Virus record (IMG/VR): IMGVR_UViG_3300030294_000132
Span: 1 to 29,860 of that record
Reading direction: 5' to 3' (one strand)
DNA: 29,860 nt
DNA from: a virus
Under the pieces are notes generated by a model. It ran no database searches. It worked only from the letters and a program-made list of their open reading frames with translations, and was not told where the DNA came from. Below, one piece after another: positions 23,641 through 29,860 of the stretch. Position 1 is the stretch's first letter. Each line of letters starts with the position of its first letter. A program made the position numbers and the translations under genes.

Positions 23641-23680
23641 ATAAAAAAGAAAAGACCCGACCTTAGAATAAGTCGGGATC
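23641..23680 (-). terminator. rho-independent terminator after the small gene
   Basis: CCCGAC (23656-23661) pairs with GTCGGG (23672-23677); on the transcribed strand TCTTTTCTTTTTT follows. It ends the regulatory-gene transcript before the membrane-protein gene. The stop codon of the upstream gene is in the loop. Confidence 0.75.
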
Positions 23681-23863
23681 TGTAGGGAACTCTTTACGAG
23701 CTATTAACTGCATCTGGTCAGCCGTTAGCATGTTGCACTTACGGTTCTTTTTATAATTCCTATTCGCCTTGTTAATACCAAATAAATATTTATCAATTAA
23801 ATGATCGTACTCATATTGGTTTTTTGCCGCCGCCAGCAATTTTAATAATTCAGTTTCATTCAT
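23663..23863 (-). CDS. small protein of unknown function
   Basis: A 66-residue basic, helical protein starting MNETELLKLLAAAKNQYEYDHLIDKYLFGINKANRNYKK and ending FPTDPDLF. The ATG at 23863 lies over the stop of the preceding gene with GAGGAT upstream, so the pair is coupled. The tight link to the sigma-like gene suggests an accessory role, but no family is recognised. Confidence 0.6.
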   Translation of the reverse strand: MNETELLKLLAAAKNQYEYDHLIDKYLFGINKANRNYKKNRKCNMLTADQMQLIARKEFPTDPDLF

Positions 23864-24188
23864 GGTCTTGACCATCCTCTATTAGATACTTACTGATTTT
23901 AGTCAAAGCGTGATCTATTGATGTGGATACGCTGGAGGTTGACCTATTAGATTTGTTGCCAGCCTCCCACATATTAATCCCATCAATGAGAACCCACTGC
24001 ACATAATCTTTCTGGGTGCCGTGTAGCTGTTCTAACCCATCCATTAAGTCAATATAAACGCAGGTCGCTGTTGTGTTTCCTGACTCCGCTGCAATTTTAA
24101 GCTTATTAAGATTTTTATATAAATTACGCAATACTGGAATTTTGCTATAGTCGACATAATTCATCAATGCTGCTTCTTGTAAGTCCAT
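23856..24188 (-). CDS. sigma-region-4-like phage regulator (ArpU/RinA type), putative late activator
   Basis: A 110-residue protein whose C-terminal half (about 56-102: HGTQKDYVQWVLIDGINMWE, then SSVSTSIDHALTKISKYL) has the pattern of sigma-70 region 4 helix-turn-helix domains, with the signature S-x-x-T-x-x ... HAL-x-K-I end. Phage proteins of this design, encoded just before the terminase genes in Firmicutes phages, switch on the late operon. The N-terminal half is helical (KIPVLRNLYKNLNKLKIAAESG). It likely acts on a promoter upstream of the packaging genes. The family level is uncertain. Confidence 0.7.
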   Translation of the reverse strand: MDLQEAALMNYVDYSKIPVLRNLYKNLNKLKIAAESGNTTATCVYIDLMDGLEQLHGTQKDYVQWVLIDGINMWEAGNKSNRSTSSVSTSIDHALTKISKYLIEDGQDHE

Positions 24189-24707
24189 TCAAGCCACATC
24201 CTTTTGATCAAACGAAAAGATTTGAGCTACAGCGCCCGTTTCTTCTAAAAATTTTTGACGATTTATGATGACCCCTTTACTGTGGTAAACACTGCCATTT
24301 TCACGTTTTGTTGAATTAGTAATTGTCCGGTATTTATACTCGTTTAGTGGAAGCCAATTTCTTAAAATCACTGCATCAATAACATGTATTTCGAAACCAA
24401 CACGCACAGGATAAACAATCATTATATAATCGGCCTCGGAAGAATAGCCCCATCCTGCCGTATCACGTTCAACATTTGATTTTGTCTCAATAAAATAGTT
24501 ACCAGTATCGCCCCGATCTGTTTTAACATCGACAGTCCACCTATCATTTGAACTGGAGCAAATCAAATCGATATCGATGACCTGATACTTTTTGTCGTTC
24601 CGAACATCTGTTATAGACCAGCCAGCGCGTTTTATACGATCCATTGCAATTTCCTCTGCGGATGTCCCTTTTGCAAAACTATCCATTATAAAATTATGAT
24701 TTACCAT
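24189..24707 (-). CDS. PD-(D/E)XK nuclease-like protein
   Basis: A 172-residue protein. An early Glu/Asp helix (SAEEIAMDRIKRAGWSITDV) is followed by YQVIDIDLICSS and WTVDVKTDRG, which reads as an acidic residue, D, and D-x-K of the restriction-like nuclease core. The C-terminal part (YIMIVYPVRVGFEIHVIDAVILRNWL) provides further strands and helices. Together this fits a Holliday-junction-resolvase- or restriction-like fold, but the motif match is by eye. It abuts a sigma-like gene downstream with one nt between them and overlaps the 117-codon gene upstream. A recombination or DNA-processing role would fit its early position. Confidence 0.6.
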   Translation of the reverse strand: MVNHNFIMDSFAKGTSAEEIAMDRIKRAGWSITDVRNDKKYQVIDIDLICSSSNDRWTVDVKTDRGDTGNYFIETKSNVERDTAGWGYSSEADYIMIVYPVRVGFEIHVIDAVILRNWLPLNEYKYRTITNSTKRENGSVYHSKGVIINRQKFLEETGAVAQIFSFDQKDVA

Positions 24708-25047
24708 TATTACATATCCCCTTCGCTGCTGACGAACAAATATTTTTGTAAATTAATGTACAAATATCAATCATGCCGGCAGCCATCTCTTTTTCAGCTG
24801 TAGAAGCGTATGGATGATGTAAAATTTCCTCAGCGTCTGCCGATGCGGTCATAATCTCACCTTTTTTGATTTTTTCGTGAATAGAATGAAGCTTTAATTC
24901 TATTTCGCTTCGGTACAAGCGCTGCAAGGATGTTGTATAAAAATTAATGTTGGCGTCGAGTGCCTTGACTGCCCGATCCAGTGCGATTTCGTAATCGTGG
25001 TGGCATGCTTCCAATTTTTCAATATCTAAAATTAATTTATCATTCAT
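24694..25047 (-). CDS. protein of unknown function, early region
   Basis: A 117-residue predominantly helical protein (IEKLEACHHDYEIALDRAVKALDANINFYTTSLQRLYRSEIELKLHSIHEKIKKGE) with a His- and Cys-containing pattern that may be coiled-coil. No family recognised. RBS GGGAG precedes the ATG. It overlaps the nuclease-like gene by 14 nt, so they are co-translated and may act together. Confidence 0.65.
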   Translation of the reverse strand: MNDKLILDIEKLEACHHDYEIALDRAVKALDANINFYTTSLQRLYRSEIELKLHSIHEKIKKGEIMTASADAEEILHHPYASTAEKEMAAGMIDICTLIYKNICSSAAKGICNNGKS

Positions 25048-25073
25048 AAATTTTAACTCCCTTTTATTTGAAT

Positions 25074-25093
25074 AGGGCGCCGATAGACGCCCT
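25074..25093 (-). other. intercistronic hairpin after the antirepressor gene
   Basis: AGGGCG (25074-25079) pairs with CGCCCT (25088-25093) with an 8-nt loop in the gap between the antirepressor stop and the next RBS. No U-run follows. Confidence 0.45.
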
Positions 25094-25108
25094 CCATCTT
25101 ATTTATAA

Positions 25109-25909
25109 TTAATGGACCAACTGCAAGACTACTGCTGACGATACTTCTTGTGGTTCATTGTCCTCGTCATAGCTGGAAGGATTAATACCAATTTTAGAAA
25201 GTTTTTTATAAATAAACTCCCGACCTGCTTGAATCCATTGCATACTCGTCTTGGTTTGACAACCAGAATCATATAAAGCGGTTTTACTTTGGGTATATCC
25301 CTTACCGTTGTATTGGCTGTACAAATACCAGCGATTGCCTTTTTTATATTGAACATCCAGCCTAGCCAGAATATTATTTAAAGCTATTGCTGATAAACCA
25401 TAATCAGAGGCAATTTCTGTCGTAGTCATAAGTGTTTCAGATTTTAAAATCGCATCATGGTATTCGACTTTAGGCTGCGATTCTTCAATTTGTTGAGCTA
25501 GTGCCTGACGTTGCTGTTCTTCTGCTATCCAACGTTGAGCACGTTCGACTGGATCTTGAATCATATAACTATCGACTGCTTGTGCTTGTAATGCCTTATA
25601 TTTTTTTTCGATATGGATAAAATATTGACGGGCTTGTTTTCCTTTTTCAGAACGCTGGATCATACAAATTTCTTTCGCAGCATCAATTCTAATAAGATGA
25701 TTAATTTTACTTGTATACCCACCGTTTACAGTGTCCGTTTTTTCGGAAGTTGCAACATAATCAACTCTTTCGTCAAAACCGTAAGCAATCATACGATTAA
25801 ACCATTGAGTATATTTTTCTTTAATTTCTAAAAAATCGTGAAGGTCACGCCCCCATACTGCCTGTCCCCCTTCTTCAAGATTTTCGATTTTAATAAGATC
25901 TTTTGTCAT
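25109..25909 (-). CDS. ant: phage antirepressor, AntA/AntB plus KilAC domains
   Basis: A 266-residue two-domain regulator. Residues about 8-80 (GGQAVWGRDLHDFLEIKEKYTQWFNRMIAYGF) form the AntA/AntB domain; residues about 145-245 (YHDAILKSETLMTTTEIASDYGLSAIALNNIL, then GNRWYLYSQYN) form the C-terminal KilAC/ANT domain. A coiled, Gln-rich linker joins them. Antirepressors bind and inactivate the CI-type repressor and so promote lytic growth. RBS AGGAG before the ATG is excellent. No matching CI repressor gene is visible in this window. Confidence 0.9.
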   Translation of the reverse strand: MTKDLIKIENLEEGGQAVWGRDLHDFLEIKEKYTQWFNRMIAYGFDERVDYVATSEKTDTVNGGYTSKINHLIRIDAAKEICMIQRSEKGKQARQYFIHIEKKYKALQAQAVDSYMIQDPVERAQRWIAEEQQRQALAQQIEESQPKVEYHDAILKSETLMTTTEIASDYGLSAIALNNILARLDVQYKKGNRWYLYSQYNGKGYTQSKTALYDSGCQTKTSMQWIQAGREFIYKKLSKIGINPSSYDEDNEPQEVSSAVVLQLVH

Positions 25910-26000
25910 AATAAAATTTCTCCTTTTGTATGTTAATTTGTCTTACAGTAATCCATTACTTATGTAACAGTTGCTTTTACACAATAATAAAAAGAAATTT

Positions 26001-26537
26001 TTAAAGAAGTAATATTCTGACTATTTTTAGGCAAAAAAATAAGCCCATCCCGATTAAAGGATGGACGCAAAGTTTATTCTTTATTAAATTTTCAGTTTCC
26101 AATAGTGACCGTAAAGCTTCAACATATGTTTTCGGTGTTTTACATTCTTCTGATTGTTTATCAGCGATTTGTTTTTCCATCGATTCAAACGCATCATAAA
26201 ATCTTGATTTCCATTCATCAGCTGCTGCTGATTTAAAACTGGACACAAGCATAAAGAAACCTTTACGATTCATAAGATACTGTTTATAAGAACGATTACT
26301 GCTATCAACATACTGTGATTCGTGAAATAGATCTCCCGAGATCTCGGGAGATCTCACCAGTAACTCCTCAACACTGACGATAACATGATCATGTCTGCGC
26401 CCGAATCGATACGCTACTTGCCGCGAGTTTACTAGGGTTTGACCATCTTGTACCTCTACTAAGTCATCAGTAAGATCGACGCAATTTTGCGTTGATCTCC
26501 CTAATAGCTTCTCAATTTTACTAAACGGAAATATCAC
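26001..26537 (-). CDS. Rha-family phage regulator with an aberrant C-terminus
   Basis: A 178-residue protein with the pRha domain at about 23-122: DLVEVQDGQTLVNSRQVAYRFGRRHDHVIVSVEELL, then YLMNRKGFFMLVSSFKSAAADEWKSRFYDAFESMEKQI. Rha proteins are regulators of early phage genes. After residue about 150 the expected hydrophilic C-terminal domain is replaced by LCVHPLIGMGLFFCLKIVRILLL, which is simply translation through a terminator hairpin and the following U/A-rich sequence. The gene therefore appears C-terminally truncated. The start is GTG 26537, overlapping the primase TGA as GTGA, without a strong RBS; no in-frame ATG is nearer to the domain. Confidence 0.78.
   Translation of the reverse strand: MIFPFSKIEKLLGRSTQNCVDLTDDLVEVQDGQTLVNSRQVAYRFGRRHDHVIVSVEELLVRSPEISGDLFHESQYVDSSNRSYKQYLMNRKGFFMLVSSFKSAAADEWKSRFYDAFESMEKQIADKQSEECKTPKTYVEALRSLLETENLIKNKLCVHPLIGMGLFFCLKIVRILLL
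26035..26066 (-). terminator. rho-independent terminator inside the 3' end of rha
   Basis: CCATCC (26045-26050) pairs with GGATGG (26059-26064); on the transcribed strand TTATTTTTTTG follows. It lies inside the reading frame of the Rha gene, codons about 158-170. Confidence 0.75.
26329..26354. repeat. 26-bp perfect palindrome in rha
   Basis: The 26 nt from 26329 to 26354 equal their own reverse complement: the left half is AGATCTCCCGAGA and the right half is TCTCGGGAGATCT. It starts exactly at codon 62 of rha (RSPEISGDL). It may be an internal operator or an mRNA hairpin. Confidence 0.9.
26474..26497. repeat. near-perfect 24-bp palindrome at the 5' end of rha
   Basis: GATCGACGCAA and TTGCGTTGATC flank TT with one mismatch, near codon 15-21 of rha. 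Together with the palindrome 120 bp downstream it could mark an autoregulatory site. Confidence 0.6.
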
Positions 26538-28324
26538 GCCGTGGCTTGTTGCTTTATGCTATACACCGTACTTAAATAATTTACAGCCTGCACATAAGTA
26601 CAATCGCTTAAGGTCATAACAACATCAATTATGTCGAGCCCTTTGCCTGCACCGTTCCCTACACAGGCACTCGACCCACAATAGTATCTATAACCAGTTT
26701 CGTTAGTATAAATCGTCGCTGATGGGCTGTGGTCATCATGAAGGACACATACAAAACTTGTTGGATTCTCTATTTGTAAAAATTCGGCCAGATTAATTTG
26801 GTGCAAGTATTCATTAATATTATCTACATAGGTAGATGATGATGATCTTTCAAAAGTTTCGGTTGATAAATTTATAATTGATTGTATCCGTTCAGTTTGG
26901 TCTCCCTTTGCTGCTGCTGAAACGACTTTATTATTCGAGACGCGCGCGAGCGCGTTGGGGTATATATTAACATATGATTTAGCGGCCGCTTGTACTTTAT
27001 CTTGGCAAGTATCGAGCATTTTTGCGAAGTCATCTGCGGTATAATCTCTTGCAGCTGCTTGCAAGATTGTTACTGAGTATGGTTCAAGACCTTTATCTTT
27101 TTTACACCACGTTGAACCAGGTAATCGCATAATTCTTGAACAATCTGTGCGCGAACTATTATCAGCAATCATTATGATATCATGCAATCGCATTTGCAAT
27201 TTTTGCCAAGTTGGTTCATCTTCCTTAGAATCCAATTTACTACAAGCAAAGTAAACATGATAGCCATTGCGAGTATCAACGATTGCTGTAGCTGGCAGCA
27301 GATTAATAACTTTCATCATTTCAGTCTTACGTCTTGCTACTTCTTCTAATGAAAAATATTTCTCTTCTTCGTCCTTTCCTGCATCAATATCAATAAACCA
27401 AGAATTAAAGGCCTTTATTTCAGTTTTTTTAGGTTTATATGTCTTCTTTGACTCATTTGACTCATAATTTAAAATGCGATTTACGATAAAATAAGTGTCA
27501 TTATCTAAAGTCATTGGATGAGCAGAATATTTAGTTTTTATTTTATTTTCCTTTTTATCAAAATATATCTCCGGCTGATAAGTTTTAGCTGGCTGACCCT
27601 TTAAAATATATTCATTAAAGATATCTTGCTTTTCTTCTTCTGATTGAATATTATCTTTAAATAAATCTTCAATCAGCATATCGGTTTTTTGGTCTATAAC
27701 AGGCGGTAATGGTGTATCTTCTCCATATTTTTCGATGAATAAAACTTTTTCTAGTTCGTGCACTTGTGCTAACGGTAAAAGTTTGTCGATTGACTCTTTG
27801 AATAGTTTGTAGCATCCCAAAGATATACCTTTTAAGGCCATAGTATATATCGGGCTTATGCAATATCGCTTGCAGGCCTCTTCCTTCCCTGTACTGTTGT
27901 TTTTTATTTTGATCGACATTTCTATAATTACATTTTTGTCGAATAAAGTCTTCATCAGCGCGACTGCTGCTTTAGATGTTTGTGACTGAAAACCCATTAT
28001 ATTATATAGGTCTTTTTTTGTTGATGCAGGTCGTGCACGTTTTTTGTCATGGTTATAAAATATGATCATATTGTCATCATCAATATTTTCCAAAAGAAGG
28101 AATATACGACCTATGGTGGCAGGGTCTCGTCCTGCGACAGTATATATTGTATCATCCTGCTTCGTGGTGCTGGTGTATACCGTCACATGCTTACGCTTGT
28201 ATAATGACTTCGAATAAATCACCTTTTTTTGTGGATCGTAGAATATAGATTGATATGCTCTACTATATCCATCTTGTCCTCCTACCTGCGTTGTCTGTGT
28301 ATCGTTAATCATTATTTCTTTCAT
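26534..28324 (-). CDS. replication protein: wHTH-like N-terminus, AEP primase, CHC2 zinc finger
   Basis: A 596-residue protein. The ATG at 28324 is preferred, with GAGAGG upstream. The N-terminal region (about 1-200; STKKDLYNIMGFQSQTSKAAVALMKTLFDKNVII) resembles a winged-helix Rep-type domain. Residues about 305-405 have archaeo-eukaryotic primase features: WFIDID (acidic motif 310-314), DTRNGYHVYF (351-359) and SRIMRLPGS (397-404). The C-terminus has a CHC2-like zinc site: C526-x2-H529 with C549 and C554, inside CVLHDDHSPSATIY and YRYYCGSSACVGN. The order (primase core, then zinc finger) is opposite to DnaG. It probably starts or primes phage DNA replication; a helicase is not encoded nearby. 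Confidence 0.8.
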   Translation of the reverse strand: MKEIMINDTQTTQVGGQDGYSRAYQSIFYDPQKKVIYSKSLYKRKHVTVYTSTTKQDDTIYTVAGRDPATIGRIFLLLENIDDDNMIIFYNHDKKRARPASTKKDLYNIMGFQSQTSKAAVALMKTLFDKNVIIEMSIKIKNNSTGKEEACKRYCISPIYTMALKGISLGCYKLFKESIDKLLPLAQVHELEKVLFIEKYGEDTPLPPVIDQKTDMLIEDLFKDNIQSEEEKQDIFNEYILKGQPAKTYQPEIYFDKKENKIKTKYSAHPMTLDNDTYFIVNRILNYESNESKKTYKPKKTEIKAFNSWFIDIDAGKDEEEKYFSLEEVARRKTEMMKVINLLPATAIVDTRNGYHVYFACSKLDSKEDEPTWQKLQMRLHDIIMIADNSSRTDCSRIMRLPGSTWCKKDKGLEPYSVTILQAAARDYTADDFAKMLDTCQDKVQAAAKSYVNIYPNALARVSNNKVVSAAAKGDQTERIQSIINLSTETFERSSSSTYVDNINEYLHQINLAEFLQIENPTSFVCVLHDDHSPSATIYTNETGYRYYCGSSACVGNGAGKGLDIIDVVMTLSDCTYVQAVNYLSTVYSIKQQATA

Positions 28325-28394
28325 TATAAACATCATCCTCTCAATTAAGTACACTAATATATTACAAGTCATACTCTATTTTTACACTTTTATG

Positions 28395-28443
28395 CTATTC
28401 TATGGAATAGTTGTACCCCATATAAATCTATTCTGTGGAATAG
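28395..28443. promoter_or_regulatory. two phased 16-bp operator-like palindromes
   Basis: CTATTCTATGGAATAG (28395-28410) and CTATTCTGTGGAATAG (28428-28443) are near-identical palindromes (arms CTATTC/GAATAG) 33 bp apart, about three helical turns. They lie 70-120 bp upstream of the primase start. They fit binding sites for a dimeric repressor or Rep protein. Confidence 0.7.
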
Positions 28444-28482
28444 TATACAAAATAGACACCAGCCCATATATATCAATGCTTA

Positions 28483-28509
28483 CAACGTTTGCAACGTGGG
28501 AAACGTGTA
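28483..28509. repeat. three tandem 9-bp units with AACGT core
   Basis: CAACGTTTG, CAACGTGGG and AAACGTGTA follow each other without gap. Tandem short repeats next to AT-rich DNA and a Rep/primase gene resemble iterons, though only three are present. Confidence 0.5.
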
Positions 28510-28674
28510 TATATATAATATCTTTTATTTATTTTTTAGTTTTAACCCGTATGATTAATAATCATTATCACATCAAAGAATAGAAAAGATAATAACTTCG
28601 CATCACCGCCAAGCGGCGACACTCCGTTAGAAAGAACGGCTTCGCATGGATCGCTGGCGCGACCACACTACGCT

Positions 28675-28765
28675 AAAAGCCCCAAGGTTCTTTTTTTTTG
28701 GTATTACATTATTTAAATATAAAAGAGCTCCAGATTTTAATAAAAAACAACCTCGGGGATTTTCG
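28675..28765. repeat. long imperfect inverted repeat with A/T tracts
   Basis: Segment 28675-28702 and the reverse complement of 28738-28765 agree at about 22 of 28 positions, including CCCC, AGGTT and a T6 tract. The ~35-nt spacer is AT-rich. On the minus strand this gives a strong stem ending in CTTTT. Confidence 0.6.
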
Positions 28766-29058
28766 TCCTTGCGGAACAGCGGCCGCTTTAGCGGATGATG
28801 TGAAGCATTGGTATATTTTCGTAAAAGAACTTATATATCCACCATACACTTTTCGTTCTCATCAAGTCAATTATCCGAATAATCTGTTTTTAAAGCTTTA
28901 GAATGACATGGTCGCGATAGCGATCCATGGAATCAGATTTATACAGGTGCGTCACCAGCGCCCCGAATTGATCAATACAGCTAAGTTTACATACCTGCGA
29001 TAAAAAACCAGCACAGGCAAATCTGATACGTTTAAATTACAAATTTAAGCCTTCACGC

Positions 29059-29100
29059 TAAAAAAGCCGCTACTAACACCATTAAGATGCAGCAACGGCT
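29059..29100 (-). terminator. rho-independent terminator for the right-end membrane protein gene
   Basis: AGCCGTTGCT (minus strand, 29100-29091) pairs with AGTAGCGGCT (29074-29065) over 10 bp with two G-U wobbles and can extend; TTTTTT follows. It starts within five nt of the stop at 29105. Confidence 0.85.
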
Positions 29101-29104
29101 AATA

Positions 29105-29767
29105 TTATATGTTTTTAAAATCAAGATATGGCATAAATACTTTTTTAGCAATATTGATTTCTCTTTCTAATCCCACCAGTTTATTAAAAATATCAGTATC
29201 GAGAACCAGTGGAGGTAGTTCTTCTGTAGGTATGTCATTGATTTTTTGAATCACTAACGATTCAAAAATCTCAACATCTTTTTTTATATATTTTATATAA
29301 TCTAATACATCTTCATTAAATAAAAATTCTTTTTTAGATGTTTCTTTTTCATAATCACAAAATAATTTTCCAACTTCTTCGATATATTGCTTCATATCTT
29401 TTAACCTAGTATTCTGTTCCATTGGCAGCACAGATTTTTTTGTAGGTAATTGGGTATAGTGTGAAATAACATCTAACAATTTAATTGTTTGCAGATAAAT
29501 TTCATAACGAGTTTCGTACAAAACAAGATTCACTTGTTTTTGCATCAATTCATTTTGTCGTTGAGTCAGTTTGTTCTGTCGTATACCTAGCCATACCATT
29601 ATGCCTAATGTAATTACGGCCGCCCCAGCCTGCACCAGCGTTCCATACGTAGCCCATGACGTTAGAGATTCATTATTTGAACTTGCTACAGTTTCAGCTG
29701 ACCCAGTAGCCAAATAGTAAATAATAATGAGTGCAATTATTAAAACACAAAAAGCTTTTCCATACAT
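29105..29767 (-). CDS. two-TM membrane protein with coiled coil, unknown function
   Basis: A 220-residue protein from the ATG at 29767, preferred because AAGGA lies eight nt upstream; the frame is open to a TTG at 29839 without an RBS. It has a membrane helix at about 5-20 (AFCVLIIALIIIYYLA), a short loop, a second helix at about 43-63 (GAAVITLGIMVWLGI), then a Gln/Asn-rich coiled coil (RQNKLTQRQNELMQKQ) and a roughly 120-residue helical soluble domain. This hairpin-plus-coil design is common among phage-exclusion and abortive-infection candidates, but no family is recognised. It has its own terminator and is separated from the replication gene by the gene-free region, so it may be a lysogenic conversion gene or a host gene. 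Confidence 0.7.
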   Translation of the reverse strand: MYGKAFCVLIIALIIIYYLATGSAETVASSNNESLTSWATYGTLVQAGAAVITLGIMVWLGIRQNKLTQRQNELMQKQVNLVLYETRYEIYLQTIKLLDVISHYTQLPTKKSVLPMEQNTRLKDMKQYIEEVGKLFCDYEKETSKKEFLFNEDVLDYIKYIKKDVEIFESLVIQKINDIPTEELPPLVLDTDIFNKLVGLEREINIAKKVFMPYLDFKNI

Positions 29768-29860
29768 AAACATCATCCTTGCTAATAATTTTTTTATCAT
29801 CTCTACTCTATTAAAGAACGTACTGATTTGTACGCTCAATCTTCAATTCCTGCTTTAAAA

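Larger units (their letters stand above)
28325..29058. other. gene-free control/origin-like region upstream of the primase
   Basis: About 730 nt without a credible gene. From left to right: an AT-rich leader for the primase; the two operator-like palindromes; three tandem 9-bp units (28483-28509); a locally GC-rich zone with several short hairpins (28598-28935); a 9-bp inverted repeat ATCAGATTT/AAATCTGAT (28932-28940 and 29019-29027). Its place next to a Rep/primase gene suggests a replication origin or control RNA. Two plus-strand frames here (28392-28583, 28698-28901) lack RBSs and are not believed. Confidence 0.55.

Noticed and set aside
26329-26354. CRISPR repeat or transposon end as explanation for the palindrome
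   Set aside because: It occurs once, is inside an intact pRha reading frame in exact codon phase, and has no spacer or partner copy.
28598-28700. A tRNA or integron attC site
   Set aside because: The hairpins do not form a cloverleaf with TTC-loop signature, and no R/L box consensus or integron cassette is visible.
28392-28901. Two plus-strand ORFs of 63 and 67 codons in the gene-free region
   Set aside because: They have no ribosome binding site, span the palindromes and hairpins, and their translations look like random low-complexity sequence.

Overview
The window holds most of the right-to-left transcribed genome of a temperate, contractile-tailed (myovirus-like) phage, almost certainly an integrated prophage of a low-GC member of the Firmicutes. 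The tail module has the gene content and order of the Bacillus PBSX/Xkd type: sheath, tube, frameshifted chaperone, tape measure, LysM protein, XkdQ, DUF2577, DUF2634, baseplate J, DUF2313, fibre, fibre chaperone. The head module is HK97-like. A diderm Firmicute (Negativicutes) host is possible, because the last lysis gene encodes a membrane-anchored protein that could be a spanin. No host marker in the window settles this.

Layout from right to left, which is the direction of transcription. 29767-29105 is a two-TM accessory membrane protein with its own terminator. About 29050-28325 has no gene; it carries nested inverted repeats in a locally GC-rich patch (about 28590-28935), a 9-bp tandem repeat, and two phased 16-bp operator-like palindromes upstream of a primase gene. 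28324-26001 encodes a fused wHTH-like/AEP-primase/CHC2-zinc protein and a Rha-type regulator. 25909-23663 holds an AntA/KilAC antirepressor, small unknown genes, a PD-(D/E)XK-like protein and a sigma-region-4-like putative late regulator. 23595-22435 is a membrane-protein cargo gene set off by terminator-like hairpins. 22334-21042 encodes a solitary DNA methyltransferase and an HNH nuclease. 20888-18857 encodes TerS and TerL. 18846-13187 is the head module (two small ORFs, a plus-strand moron, portal, protease, capsid, connectors). 13141-2448 is the tail module. 2435-112 holds XhlA, a DUF2971 moron, a holin-like protein, an M15 endolysin and a spanin-like protein. The left edge (42-1) begins an IS3-type orfA.

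Three observations stand out. First, the head-closure (head-tail adaptor) gene has an in-frame TAA after codon 75. The same frame then encodes the expected C-terminus and ends in an ATGA overlap with the next gene, so the gene is nonsense-disrupted, recoded or mis-sequenced. Second, the tail chaperone gene ends in a textbook A AAA AAC slippery heptamer, and the -1 frame runs 57 codons to a stop abutting the tape-measure ATG. Third, the non-coding region upstream of the primase is highly structured and matches no element I recognise.

Many intercistronic gaps in the late operon carry one perfect hairpin, some with U-tracts (terminators or attenuators) and some without. No integrase, CI-like repressor, helicase, tRNA, rRNA or CRISPR array is visible, so the lysogeny module must lie outside the window or be missing.
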